A DNA stretch of 64,000 bases from NCBI GenBank assembly GCA_051453625.1, contig JBOZIK010000001.1, positions 154,592,284 through 154,656,283 on the forward strand, read 5' to 3'. The stretch comes from Welwitschia mirabilis (Eukaryota; Gnetophyta; Gnetopsida; Welwitschiales). Numbering within the stretch: position 1 is the stretch's first letter; every line of letters starts with the position of its first letter. A program made the position numbers and the translations under genes. The notes beneath the pieces were generated by a model. The model did not search any database. It was not told where the DNA came from and was given only the letters and a program-made list of their open reading frames with translations. This document shows, in pieces, positions 1-10,499 of the stretch.

Positions 1-227
1 GGTTGGTGGTTGAATAAGATTTTTAAAAAGTTTAAACAATTATTACTACCCAAAGAGGGAATTATGCAATAAATAAGATATACCAAAATAAACTCATAAG
101 CAGAATCAAAATAATGTATAGGACAAGATTTTTAGTGGTTCAGAATAGAGCCTACTCCACTCTCGGGAGACAGGTGACAACCAGGACTGTTCCGAATCTC
201 TTTTACTTCACTATCCACTAGGTTTTC

Positions 228-350
228 AAGGCTAACTTTCAACCTTTACAAAGCGGACTTTTGCAAGGTAAGTCTTAACCTTCACAAAATGGACTTTTCC
301 AAGCTAAGTCTTAACCTTCAAAAAACAAACTTTTCTAGGCTAAGTCTCAA
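228..350. repeat. ~36-bp tandem repeat within the LTR (about 3.5 copies)
   Basis: Successive units read CTAA(G/C)TYTYAACCTTYA followed by AAA and a GGACTTTT-like core. They start near 228, 265, 301 and 337 and differ at a few positions each. Such internal repeats are common in plant LTRs. Confidence 0.7.
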
Positions 351-691
351 CCTTTTAGCTCCTTCAAGGGTTGAGTGATGAGATGAAGCCTTTGTGCTCT
401 AAATCATTCAAATGCACGTACAAACAATGGAGCCTTATTGCTCAGATTTAGTACAAAGCTAGGTACTAAGAGAGAGAATAATGGTATTACAAAGGTAAGT
501 TTTTCAGATCAAGAGTACAACCTACCTTTTCAATCAGTTCAATCTCTCATTGAGTTTTGAGTACAACTTCTCTAAATAAATTTTCAAAAAAATATAGCTG
601 TTAGATAGCTGGGAGGGAATCTAACATTTACAATGGGTAGATTAGGTGAGATAATGGTTAGAAAATTGTTTCAAGTTTGGTCATTTGTGCA

Positions 692-795
692 GGTCGGTTG
701 ACTCCACGAATCATCTGGTCGACCCGATTCTAAGATTGCATACAATCCGGTCGACCCTATCTACATCCGGTCGACCCCCTATGGGTCCGGTCGAC
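692..795. repeat. Repeated GGTCGAC motif in the LTR
   Basis: GGTCGAC occurs at 717, 749, 769 and 789, mostly as CCGGTCGACC, with a degenerate copy GGTCGGTTGAC at 692. The last three are spaced exactly 20 bp apart. Some plant LTRs carry similar GTCGAC-rich U3 blocks. No function is claimed. Confidence 0.7.
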
Positions 796-2267
796 TTAAC
801 TTGAAACATCCTCAAATGGAGACTTCCAGGTCAAGTCGTCCCAAGGGTGATCTTTGAGTCTTTAGACAGAAACTGAAGCACTTAAGATTAGAACACGTTC
901 AAGTTTTGACTATCTTTTCGTCATAAATCCTTTGGCTCCTTGCATCTGTAAAATCACATTCCATTCTACAAGGATCATATTAGTTTGACATCAATTGGCA
1001 ATATAAGATCCTAACAGACCTTGGCCTATAATCTTTGTTTGTGCTAATAGAAGGTCATTGCTGTTTTCCTGTAATTTCCCTTGTTTTTTGCTTTTTTGGA
1101 TCTATGTTACTGTTTCTTTGTTGATGGATGAATTGTCGCAATTGGCTTTTGCTGCATGTTTGTAACAGAATTGACATGTAGAAGTAGTATTTAATAGGAA
1201 TGGTAAATGTCGTGTAACATTACATTAGAAGTTGTTTTTAGATACAAAATTAAGGAATCATGGAACAAAATGAAAACATGATTCTAGACAAATGCAGGGT
1301 TGTGAGGGTCTAGCTTTTGTCTAGGCCTAGCTATGTCATTTACCTTGATGATGGTGCTACTTAGAATAGTGTGATTATGGGAGAGATCTTAGGTTATAAA
1401 CTATAATTGCCAGCCACCATTAGTACTTTAATGGTAACATGTAGTTTCAATGCATAAATTATGAGGGCTTAAGATATAATTTCTCACTCGATGAGCTAGC
1501 ATCTAGTTAAGCAAAGTGTAAATTCATTGAGTGTTTTAGGGAAGGAATGGTTATTATTCATGTAGTTAGCCACCTTAAATGAAAGTTAATATGAGCTTCT
1601 ATATATTGCTATGTGAGGATATCCAAATCATGAACTTTATTAGTACTCAAATCTCATTTAAAAAGGAAGAAAGAGATAAAGAGCAGGAGAGAGTTGAAAT
1701 TCAAAAACCAAAAGAAGACGAAGAAGAAGAAGAAGAAGACCCTTGTGTATTGATGTTTATTTTGTTGAATGCTTTGTAAAATGGTTAATGAAGAGCATGC
1801 TTTTCATTCTGTTTGTGTATTAGTGTAATTTCTTTAACTTCAAGATTGGAGTCTACTCTGAGAAGACATTCTGTATGAAAGTGATAGTAGTAGTATGATA
1901 ACTGTAGGGCATACTTTATGCATAGAACTGAGGAATTTTATTTTGTCTTCATGCGAAATAGTTCAAGTAGCTAGCAACAGTCCTCAAAACACTAAAATAT
2001 AATTTAGTAATTTTATGTTTATAAGATATATGCATTGTTAAGTTGGAAGACAGATTGCCTTGTATTAATGTTACAACCCATATTTTGTACCATTTTCTTA
2101 TACTTTTATGTTGAACCTGTTTTGTAAGTGGTTATGTTATAAAACCATGTTGGGGGGCATTTTAATGAAATGCTATAAAAGGGCGTTAGCCCTAATGGTC
2201 TTTTAGGGTTTTGGGTTTGTGAATTAGATAAATCCTTCCTTTAGGTTTTGGCAGTATGAGTAGCCTT

Positions 2268-3281
2268 TTGAAGTGCTCTTTGTATGCTTGAGCAACCTTG
2301 TACTCTGCTTGTTTAAGAAGAAGAACAGCTTTGCCTTGTTCCTGTGATTTCTTCTGTTGCATTAGGGAGATTGTTCTTGTAAATTATGTGTGTCCTTTGC
2401 TGTTTTGTATTCTCGTTCACTGTTTTATTTTCTCATTTGTAACATACACAATATTTCTACAACAAATGACAGCAATTGCTATGATCTATGCTGAGACTAT
2501 ATAAGAAGTTAAGAGTGACTTGAGATCATATTTGGTTTAATTATGGATGCCTAATGCACACTCGAGCACCTGACTTACCTCAAGAAGTGCAATGCTAAAT
2601 ACCATGCATACTTTACCTTTTCTCTCTTTCTAAAATGGGAAAATGAGAATGTACGATGTCACCTACTTACCCCTTGATTGGTTTCTAGGTGAAGACAGAA
2701 AAAGAAGAGATGTGTTTTTTAATCAATATGATGACTATCGTTCTTACCAAGAAAACTGCTTATTACACACCCTTTTTGAAGTGTTCTTTGTATGCTTGAG
2801 CAACCTTGTACTCTGCTAGTTTAAGAAGAAGAAGAGCTTTGCCTGTTGCTCTGATTTCTTCTGTTGCATTAGTGGGATTGTCCTTGTAAATTAGGTGTGT
2901 CCTTTGCTGTTTGTATTCTCGTTCATGTTTTATTTTCTTATTTGTAACATACACAATATTTCTACAACAAATGAGAGCAATTGCTATGATCTATGGTGAG
3001 ACTATATCAAAAGTTAAGAGTGACTTGAGATCATATTTGGTTTAATTATTGATGCCTAATGCACACTCAAGCGCCTGACTTACCTCAGCAAGTGCAATGC
3101 TACATACCATGCATACTTTACCTTTTCTCTCTTTCTAAAACGGGAAAATGAGAATGTATGTTGTCACGTACTTACCCCTTGATTGCTTTCTAGGTGAAGA
3201 AAGAAAAAGAAGAGAACTGCTTTTAATCAATATGACGACTATCTTTCCTATTAAGAAAACTGCCTATCACACACCCTTTTT
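2268..3281. repeat. Tandem duplication of a ~508-bp unit
   Basis: Copy 1 runs from about 2270 to 2777 and copy 2 from about 2778 to 3281. Both begin GAAGTGYTCTTTGTATGCTT and end ACACACCCTTTTT, and they differ at scattered bases and small indels. Upstream of copy 1, the stretch from about 2067 (TGTTACAACCC) has a TATAAAAGGG box at 2174, so copy 1 may be the downstream half of an old LTR that was duplicated. The unit contains no credible coding sequence. It ends about 120 bp before the first visible VPS15 exon and is probably intronic. Confidence 0.8.
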
Positions 3282-3403
3282 CATTTGAAATCGTAGAATT
3301 TATCAATAAGAATTGTTTTCATGTATGTATGTAATTGTGGGCTATTTATCTGACACCACTTCTATGAATTTTTTCTTTATGTGTTTTGTGTTTGTGGGGA
3401 TAG

Positions 3404-4007
3404 CGATTTTGTGAGCCCGGAGCCCTTGAGGATCATGGAAATGCAACTTTAAGGCCATCAATGGATATTTTTTCTCTAGGGTAAGTTTTTATCAATGTTT
3501 CCTCCTGGTAGCCGTTTCTAGGGATTATTCAGCTCAGTTGGAAATATATAAGTTTGTTTTAAATTTATCTGATTATGGTTGAGTATCTATAATGCCTTGA
3601 AAGTAATGCATCTCATTTATTCGATTTAGCTTCCAGCTGTGTTATTGCAGAGCTTTTTCTTGAAGGGCAGTCACTATTTGAGCTATCTCAGCTGCTTGCT
3701 TATCGCCGGGGGCAATATGATCCTAAGCCACATCTTGATAAGGTTTTTTAATGTTTATAGACGTCAGGTTAATGCATAGTTCTATTTCTTGGTCTCACAT
3801 TGGAGTGATTATAAGATGAGTTGATTGTAGATACCTGAGGATGGAATTCGCAACATAATTCTGCACATGATTCAATTGGATCCTGAGGCACGTCTGTCTT
3901 GTGACAGTTATTTGCAAAGCTATGCAACTGAAGCTTTTCCAAGTTATTTTTCTTCCTTTTTTCATAAGTTTTTTTCATGTCTGACTCCTCTGGATACTGA
4001 TAAAAGG
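3404..4007 (+). other. VPS15: VPS15 kinase-like domain, C-lobe end (exons 3404-3480, 3637-3742, 3831-4007)
   Basis: The first visible exon opens RFCEPG, which in this family directly follows the conserved APE-like motif, so the acceptor at 3402-3403 sits right after that motif. The first exon ends in phase 2 and joins to give SLG-CVIAELF across the intron. The exon at 3637 encodes LFELSQLLAYRRGQYDP. The exon at 3831 opens with IPEDGIRN and carries MIQLDPEARLS, the subdomain XI region. All intron borders are GT-AG. Confidence 0.93.
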
Positions 4008-7000
4008 GTATGCCCTCTCCTCTTTGGCCATAATCTTCCACATGTCCTGTACAGTGTTCTGTGTATTAATATTGATGTTTCTCTGATATTTCTTCAGGTG
4101 CAAGTAATAGAACGTGCCTTTCCTGAAATTCTTGACATAACGACCGCATCTTTGGACAAGGGAGGGAGAAAGATGCCTGAAAAAAAGACAACTATCAATC
4201 CTGATGAAACTTCCATTGGATTCATTCAAAGGCAAAGGTCAAGAGTAGCTGCAAATATGAAAAATTTCTTCAAAAGGACTGAACAATCTAGTGATGGTGG
4301 TATTGTTAATTTGAATTCAGAATTGATTTCTGATATTAGTGCTCTGCAAAAAGAGTTGGATCAACAAAGTTCTATCCTTGGTAAACAGCATGCCACTCGC
4401 AGAGTTAAGTTGGAAAATAATCATTCAAAAAAAAACGAGGGATTCTTGAGAAAATTTTGCTTTGAAGGTCATTCCATCTATCAGAAAAATATTGAAAATT
4501 CTTCTTCAAATGGAAAGCATTTGTGCAAGGGAACTTGCAATGGAGATGATGTATTAACAAATGAAATGCAAAAGCACATTGGTGAGAGAGCTCCAGGGTT
4601 TTCAAATAACGTTGACCTTGTTGCTTCTGAAGGCATGGTGCTAATTGCTTCCTTGCTTTGTGCATGTGTTCGACATGCAACTGCAGCAAAAGCAAGAAGA
4701 AGTGTTATAATTATGTTATTAAAATCATCATATTACATTGATGATGATGATAGGTTGCAACATGTTCTTCCTTATATTGTCGCAATGCTCTCAGATCCAT
4801 CTGCCCTTGTACGATCTGCAGCCCTGCAAACTCTTTGTGATGTATTAGCATTAGTGAATGAGTTTCCACCTAGTGATGCCAAGATATTCCCAGAGTACAT
4901 TCTGCCTATGCTTTCAACTTTACCTGATGACCCTGAGGAAAGTGTTCGAATTTGTTATGCTGACAACATTCACAAAATTGCTGCAACTGGTGTTCGCTTT
5001 TTACTTCGCTCTCAAACTTTGACCGAAACTGACCTTTTGGAGAAGTCAAAATTTTCAAGCAAAGTTGCAAATGCTTCATGTGTTCAATCTCAACCTGCAA
5101 TCGAACAGTGCTTACACATGAATACTAATTGTGAAGCAGAACTTGGACAATTGAGACAGGCGATTTCTCACGTCATTCAGGAGCTAGTAATGGGACCTAA
5201 GCAGACTCCAAATATCAGGCGGGCATTACTGAGGCACATAAAGGAGCTCTGTCAATTTTTTGGTGAAAAGCAATGTAATGACTTTCTTCTCCCGAACCTC
5301 CCAGCTTTCTTAAATGACCAAGATGAACAGCTGCGTTCGGTTTTCTTTGAGCAGATAATTCATGTATGCTATTTCGTTGGTCAAATAAGTGTTGAGTCGT
5401 ATCTTCTCCCATACATAGAGCAAGCCCTTACTGTTGATGTAGAAGAAGTCATTGTAAATGCATTGAAATGTTTAGCATTTCTTGCAAACAAGAAGTTGTT
5501 AAGAAAAAGGTTACTGCTTGCTGCAGTTCAGAGGGCTGCACCCTTACTTTGTCATCCTAGTCAGTGGGTCCGAAAGTCGGCAGTTACGTTTATTGCAGCA
5601 AGCAGTGAAAATCTTAATCAGGTTGATTCTCATGTTTATCTTTCTCCGATTCTGCAGCCTTTCCTTCGCAGGGAGCCAGCGTCACTCTCTTCTGAGCTTG
5701 ATATAAATTCATGCTTGAAGTCACCCATGTCAAGAAAGATTTTTAATCAAGTCCTAGAGAAGTTTATGAATTTCCAGAATTCTAAAAGTTCAGGAAAAGA
5801 GCACTCCCCGAGCAAAAGCAAACAATCTGAAGCATTTCCCAAATCACTGGAACAGAGTCCATTACAGATTGACGTTCTAAATAAGGGGTCATTTTCTTCA
5901 CTGGGAAAAGATTCAACTGTGACTAAAGGCTGGCTGAACAGAAAGATTGATACAAAAAACAAAAAAACGGGATCATCAGTTCAAAATGCAATATTAGCTC
6001 AAGGAGAAGATGTCATAAAAATGAAAGCAATGGAAAGTTATATTCTAAGTTTGTCAAGCACGATGCAGACACGAGAACACAGTAAAGATTTAGAAAACTC
6101 AAAGAAATTACAGTTTTCTAGTGGGTCAGGAAATATGTTTGCTACTGCAGTAATTGGTTCCAGTTATAATCCTTCATTTGAAGGCATCCCAGTGTACACG
6201 TGTCCCATGAATGAGAGAAATAGTGAAGTCACAGAAAGAGTTTCAACAGCAGGAGGGCTTTCCATAAATGAAGAGTGGAAGCAAGAGTGTCTAGGACATC
6301 AAGAGAGCATGCCTTTCCTGACAACCTCATATTCTGCAGGAGAGGCAATGGGATCCATAGCTTCATCACATAAAAGCTCAGGTGGCACCATCCACTCATC
6401 TGTGTCATCAGCACAGTTCACACCGAGATCTGTTAGCAAGTCTAGTACATTACAACCTAAATTTTTCACTAGTCCCTCGCTGAATAGCAGTCTTATCGTT
6501 ACGAGGCAAGCTAACAGGTCTATCTGTGACAGAGACATCACTGTCAAAGATGATGCTTATGGTAGTAATAGGCTAAGCTTGGTAAAAGATACATTGCCAT
6601 CGGGTATTAATTCTAAAATAAACATACCATCAGTTGATCAGGTTGCAAGTGCTTTTCTATCATCTTCAGACAGTGCTTGGCGACCTCGTGGAATCTTAGT
6701 TGCTCATCTTCAGGAGCATAAATTGGCAGTTAATGATATTGCAGTGGCAGCCGATAATAATTTTTTTGTAACGGCATCAGATGACGGTACAGTTAAGGTA
6801 TGGGATAGCCGTAGACTCGAGAAAGACATATCGTTCCGCTCAAAGCTAACCTATACTCTAGATAATGGGAGGGCACTGCATGCAATGATGTGTTCAAGTG
6901 GTTCCTTAGTTGCCGTGGGATCAAGTACAGGCACCATTCGTGTCTTTTCTGTTAATAGTGTTCGAAGGGAAGGTGGGGGAAACGAGCGGTGTGCAAACCT

Positions 7001-8482
7001 TTCGGATGTTTATAAGAAAGAGAGCCAAGAGGGAGCAATATTGAGTTTGCAGAACTTTGGTGTAGATGGCCCTCCAATGATCCTTTACAGCACCCAACTT
7101 AATCGAATTCATCTGTGGGATCTGAGGGCAAGGAAAGAGTCATGGACATTGAAGGCAAATCCAGAAGAAGGATACCTTTCTGCCCTTCTTCTTGGACCAT
7201 GCCAAAATTGGCTTATTTCTGGTTCTTCGTCTGGTTTACTTACCCTTTGGGATATACGGTTTCTTATTCCTGTGAATACATGGCGATATCCTTTATCATG
7301 TCCTATAGAGAAAATGTGTATTCTTCTTCCCATATCAACTGCTTCATCATCCATAAGGGATGGACCATTTGTGTACGTAGCTGCAGGCTTCAATGAGATG
7401 GCTCTTTGTGATGTAAAATACGGCAGTTTCCACAGGGTATAAATTATTATTTTTTCAAATGGCTTTTTGTTTTTATATTAAGTAGAGTAAGTGTTCCACT
7501 ATTCACACTGGATTTTCACAGATCTTTCGACCCATTTGCTCTCCTGAAATTATTGATAGTCCTTTCTTGAGGTCATCCAGCCAAGTGCTGTCTAAATGTG
7601 AAGACAAGACGGATCCAAAGCAGAATGCCTATTCCAAGTTCAGACTTAGTGAGTTGAATGACCCAGCACCTCATATTGCTGGAATACGCACACTTCTTCC
7701 CTTGCAAGGCGGTGACGTCTTGACTGGAGGGTCTGACATGAAGATAAGGCTGTGGGATCATGCCAGGTTTCCCTTTTACCTTTATGTATTCCACAACTGT
7801 TGTTTTATTCAGTTCATTATCAGATATCTAATTATTTGCTCCTCCTATTTCCTTTTCTTTTAAAATATAAAGAACTGGAAAATATTGGAGAATTCTAGGA
7901 TATTTGTATGTGATATAGTTCTTCAATGCTGTTTGTGTTAATTGTTTACAGATACTACGGGTTTCTAAGATGAATGTCAATTGAAAACTCCATTTTCAGT
8001 TTTAATTTAGCACCTTAATTTGACTGAAAGTGGAGATGCTGCTACTTATATACATATTTTCATGTTTATTTGTTTATCATTATTCTTCTTGTTAACACGT
8101 TCGGTTTGTTTCTCGGATTAGTCCTGAACGAAGCTACTGTATTTGTGGGCCCTCTGCGCAAAACATGGGTAAGGAGTCTTACACCGTCAAATCAGTTAGA
8201 GGGGTTCAAATTGTGCAGGTAGCATCAGAAGCATGTGTTTTGTATTTATGAGGGATTTGAACACATGTATTATTCATGCTTCATTATTTCTGTTTTCCAA
8301 TACAGGAGGCATACAAAAATAAAGACAATACGAAGCCAGCTTCTAAATCTTATATTGCTGCTGCGGCAACGGATTCTGCTGGCTGCCATCGAGATTGCAT
8401 TTTGTCATTGGCCTCAGTTCAGCTGAATCAGAGGCTGTTACTATCAAGCAGTAGGGATGGTGCAGTTAAAGTATGGAAATAG
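3404..8482 (+). CDS. VPS15: VPS15 / PI3-kinase regulatory subunit, 3' seven exons (N-terminus outside the window)
   Basis: VPS15 is the scaffold and pseudokinase partner of the class III PI 3-kinase VPS34, acting with ATG6/Beclin on endosomal, vacuolar and autophagic membranes. Exons inferred from GT-AG sites and unbroken reading phase: 3404-3480, 3637-3742, 3831-4007, 4098-7436, 7522-7766, 8122-8218, 8306-8482. They total 4,218 nt, i.e. 1,405 residues plus a TAG stop. Visible order: the end of the kinase-like domain (SMDIFSLGCVIAELFLEG; MIQLDPEARLS), a HEAT-repeat region with the family signature YIDDDDRLQ, a Ser-rich linker, and seven WD40-type blades ending DGAVKVWK. The exons for the N-terminal myristoylation site and kinase N-lobe are not in the window. 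They should lie upstream, which makes 1-3403 likely intronic. The ATG at 3867 is internal, not the start. The linkers look long for the family. The reading frame is fully intact and the gene looks functional. Confidence 0.97.
4008..4097 (+). other. VPS15 intron that is in frame and stop-free (90 bp)
   Basis: The intron begins GTATGC after DTDKR and ends TTCTTCAG before VQVIERAFPEIL. It is 90 bp long and has no stop in the coding frame, so naive translation reads straight through it and adds 30 residues absent from the family. Joining 4007 to 4098 gives DKR-VQVIERAF, which fits the family pattern. Retention would insert a hydrophobic segment rather than truncate the protein. Confidence 0.85.
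4615..5730 (+). other. VPS15: VPS15 HEAT-repeat region
   Basis: This part of the long exon encodes helical repeats rich in DPxxxVRxxA-type motifs, for example LSDPSALVRSAALQTL, LPDDPEESVRICYA and LCHPSQWVRKSAVTFIAASS. Landmarks are EGMVLIASLLC at the start, YIDDDDRLQ, QELVMGPKQTPNIRRALL and FLNDQDEQLRSVFFE. It corresponds to about residues 293-665 of the visible protein. In the VPS34 complexes this region bridges the kinase-like domain and the WD40 propeller. Confidence 0.92.
6655..8479 (+). other. VPS15: VPS15 C-terminal seven-bladed WD40 propeller
   Basis: Seven blade ends can be read in order: DDGTVKVWDSRR, STGTIRVFSVNS, QLNRIHLWDLRAR, SSGLLTLWDIRF, a degenerate NEMALCDVKY, SDMKIRLWDHAR and DGAVKVWK at the C-terminus. 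The propeller is split over the last four exons. A terminal W-K followed directly by the stop is typical of plant VPS15. Confidence 0.9.
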
Positions 8483-8637
8483 CCAACCTTGTCTGTTCGT
8501 TGCCGCAGAAGCCTATTGTAGGATAGCATGTACTTGGTAACTGACAATTGTAGCATACTTCTCTTATGTTGGGAAGCTTACAGGCCTGGGCCATGTAAAT
8601 TTATCACTGTAATGTAGATATGAAAATTTTTCATGTA

Positions 8638-8644
<7 letters not shown>

Positions 8645-8671
<27 letters not shown>
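8645..8671. repeat. (TA)n microsatellite in the VPS15 3' flank
   Basis: About 13 perfect TA units lie about 160 bp after the VPS15 stop, in the likely 3' UTR or just beyond it. Confidence 0.95.
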
Positions 8672-8674
<3 letters not shown>

Positions 8675-8679
8675 GTTTC

Positions 8680-9637
8680 AAAAGCATTTTTGCGGAGAGT
8701 AAGAGATTGTTGTTTGGAACTGGCAAAGAAAATATATATTTGCTGTACCCAGAACCTCACGCTGTTTTACTTTTCAATTGGTTTTCGAATCGACAATTAA
8801 AGGCTGAGAAAAATTCCTTTGCGCCCGCTTAAATAAAATTGGGGCAGAATCTTCCAATGCTATTGGTTGACTATACGAAAGCCTAAAGACATACGCTCTG
8901 GAAGATTTTCATCATCCATTTTGTTCTATTCGCTGAGTCAACGTAGAATTGCAATTTGACTTGGATTGATGATGTCTGTCAGCGTTGGTACTGTTCATGT
9001 TTGGAATTTCTGTAAATTGCTTGCTGGATGTGGGCAGTTCTAGGCTATGGGAACTCATAGTGATCTAGTTAGACCATTACCATTCAATTAAGGTTTGAAA
9101 TGCCCGTAAGTCGTGGAATAAAAAATCATCTCATTATTAAGAGAGACATAAAGGTGTGGACACGGATTCAAACTGTCCGATATATGAATACCAATCTTAA
9201 GTTTATAATAAAGTTTTGATAGATTTTAAAGCATCTTGTAACGCATAGGAAAAAGACTTACACCATGCAAATAGTATTTAGGCAAGGGAAATGATCAAGG
9301 GGGTCGTTAGCTTTAGATAATACTAGCACTATTTAAAAAATAAAAAAAAGGAACTCTTGACCAGTGGAAGTGCACTTGGCCCCAAATGCCTTAACGCTGA
9401 GAAGTTCTTCCCTCGTTTATCTTTACTAGTTACGTCCTAAAACAGCATTGCACTTTTTTATAAAGATCCATGACACTTCAACAGCTCACGCTGCTTTAAG
9501 AAGTCTCTTTTGATTCTCGTCTATGATGAACAGAAATTTTAATGTTTCAAACAATTATCCCACATGTTCCTTATGTGAGACCTTCAAAAGTTAGCATAAA
9601 ACGCTATTTCATATCACTTTCTATGTATATGGCTGCT
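8680..9637. other. Intergenic DNA, no gene seen
   Basis: This stretch downstream of VPS15 has no open frame with recognisable similarity and no RNA gene that I can support. Base composition is less AT-rich than the later window. Confidence 0.6.
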
Positions 9638-9770
9638 GCTGTGGACCTTTGGTCTAGTGGTAAAGATGTATGCTTGTGAAGTATCATGTTTCAAGTTCGA
9701 TTCCCATGTTGGGCGCGAGGCTACAGAGTGTCGAAAATAAAAAAAGAAAAAAAAGGGAAAAAGACAAATT
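9638..9770 (+). mobile_element. tRNA-derived SINE-like element
   Basis: TGGTCTAGTGG (9650-9660) matches the RNA polymerase III A box (TRGYNNARNGG). About 35 bp later AGTTCGATTCC (9696-9706) matches the B box. The spacing is tRNA-like, but no acceptor stem can be paired, so this is not a functional tRNA gene. A short unrelated stretch and an A-rich tail (about 9734-9770, interrupted by G) follow, as in plant tRNA-derived SINEs. I could not identify a clean target-site duplication, and the 5' boundary is approximate. Confidence 0.65.
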
Positions 9771-10105
9771 GGATGTGGCAGTAACCCTGGGGGGTGTTAC
9801 AGTCACAATGGAGTTAATTGGCCACCCTGCCGCTAACAAAGTTGTATAACAAATAAACTGCAAAACTATTATAAAATGAAGTACTCTATGTTACTGACAA
9901 GGAGATACAACTAATTGTCAAAATTTTCACCCTTTTTCCAATGCTCAAAGAGACATTTCCTTTTAAATTTTTTTGAGATGGAAACTGAGGGTTTGAGAGC
10001 CTGATGCATAGCATGAATCATTCAATCTATGTTTACAAGTTGTGAGCCTTAACGTCTTTTTTGTTGTAGTGTTATGACATGTGGGTGAGTTGGTGGTTCT
10101 ATCCA

Positions 10106-10207
10106 TGTTTTAAAAGTCTACCCAGATGTTTGCTTCAAATAACTTGGGTATGAATATGTTTTAAAAGTCTACTGAGATGTTTGCTTCAAATAGCTTGGGT
10201 ATGAATA
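10106..10207. repeat. 51-bp tandem duplication
   Basis: Two head-to-tail copies beginning TGTTTTAAAAGTCTAC (10106 and 10157) and ending TTGGGTATGAATA differ at only a few bases. Non-coding. Confidence 0.9.
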
Positions 10208-10305
10208 AGGGATGGGACTTCAAATTTGATGGCAAATTCTTAGGCTAGTAAAGGCCAGCCAATGGTCTTCATTTGACAAAACCACTTAGTCACCATATTC
10301 CATAA

Positions 10306-10409
10306 GATAACTTCAAAGGGGAACAAATTAAAAAAAAAGGGAAAAAAGAAAGGAAGAAAGATAACTTCAAAAGGGAACAAATTAAGAAAAAGGGAAAAAA
10401 GAAAGGAAG
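10306..10409. repeat. 54-bp tandem duplication, purine-rich
   Basis: GATAACTTCAAARGGGAACA followed by an A/G-rich stretch occurs at 10306 and again at 10360. Both copies contain the same GGGAAAAAAGAAAGGAAG core. The strong purine bias of the plus strand is visible. Confidence 0.9.
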
Positions 10410-10499
10410 CAAAAACTAAGGATTTGTTTCTCATCATGTAGGTGGTTCATCCATTATCACTTTCAAAGAAATTAAAACAAGAACGTTGAGGATGGCTAA

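Larger units (their letters stand above)
1..1016 (-). mobile_element. LTR of an LTR retrotransposon (solo or truncated), minus strand
   Basis: Read on the minus strand the block begins TGTTAGGATC at position 1016, a typical plant LTR start. It contains a U3-like part with repeated GGTCGAC words (717-795), a field of ~36-bp tandem repeats (about 228-350), and the phrase CTCTCGGGAGACAGG with flanking GTGGTTC (137-175, plus strand) that resembles the R/U5 part of many plant LTRs. It runs to or past the left edge of the window, so its 3' end and target-site duplication cannot be judged. No gag or pol sequence follows position 1016. The family is not assigned. It lies upstream of the first visible VPS15 exon, so it may sit in an intron of that gene. 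Confidence 0.55.

Noticed and set aside
7109-7396. Open frames of about 93-94 codons on both strands inside the VPS15 WD40 exon
   Set aside because: They are shadows of the VPS15 coding frame with no independent motifs.
3867-7442. A single-exon gene of 1,191 residues starting at the ATG at 3867
   Set aside because: The ATG is internal to the conserved MIQLDPEARLS motif. The frame reads through a 90-bp intron at 4008-4097 and runs past the donor site at 7437. The true gene is a multi-exon VPS15.
9650-9725. A functional tRNA gene
   Set aside because: A and B boxes are present, but the acceptor stem cannot be paired and an A-rich tail follows, so a SINE is the better reading.
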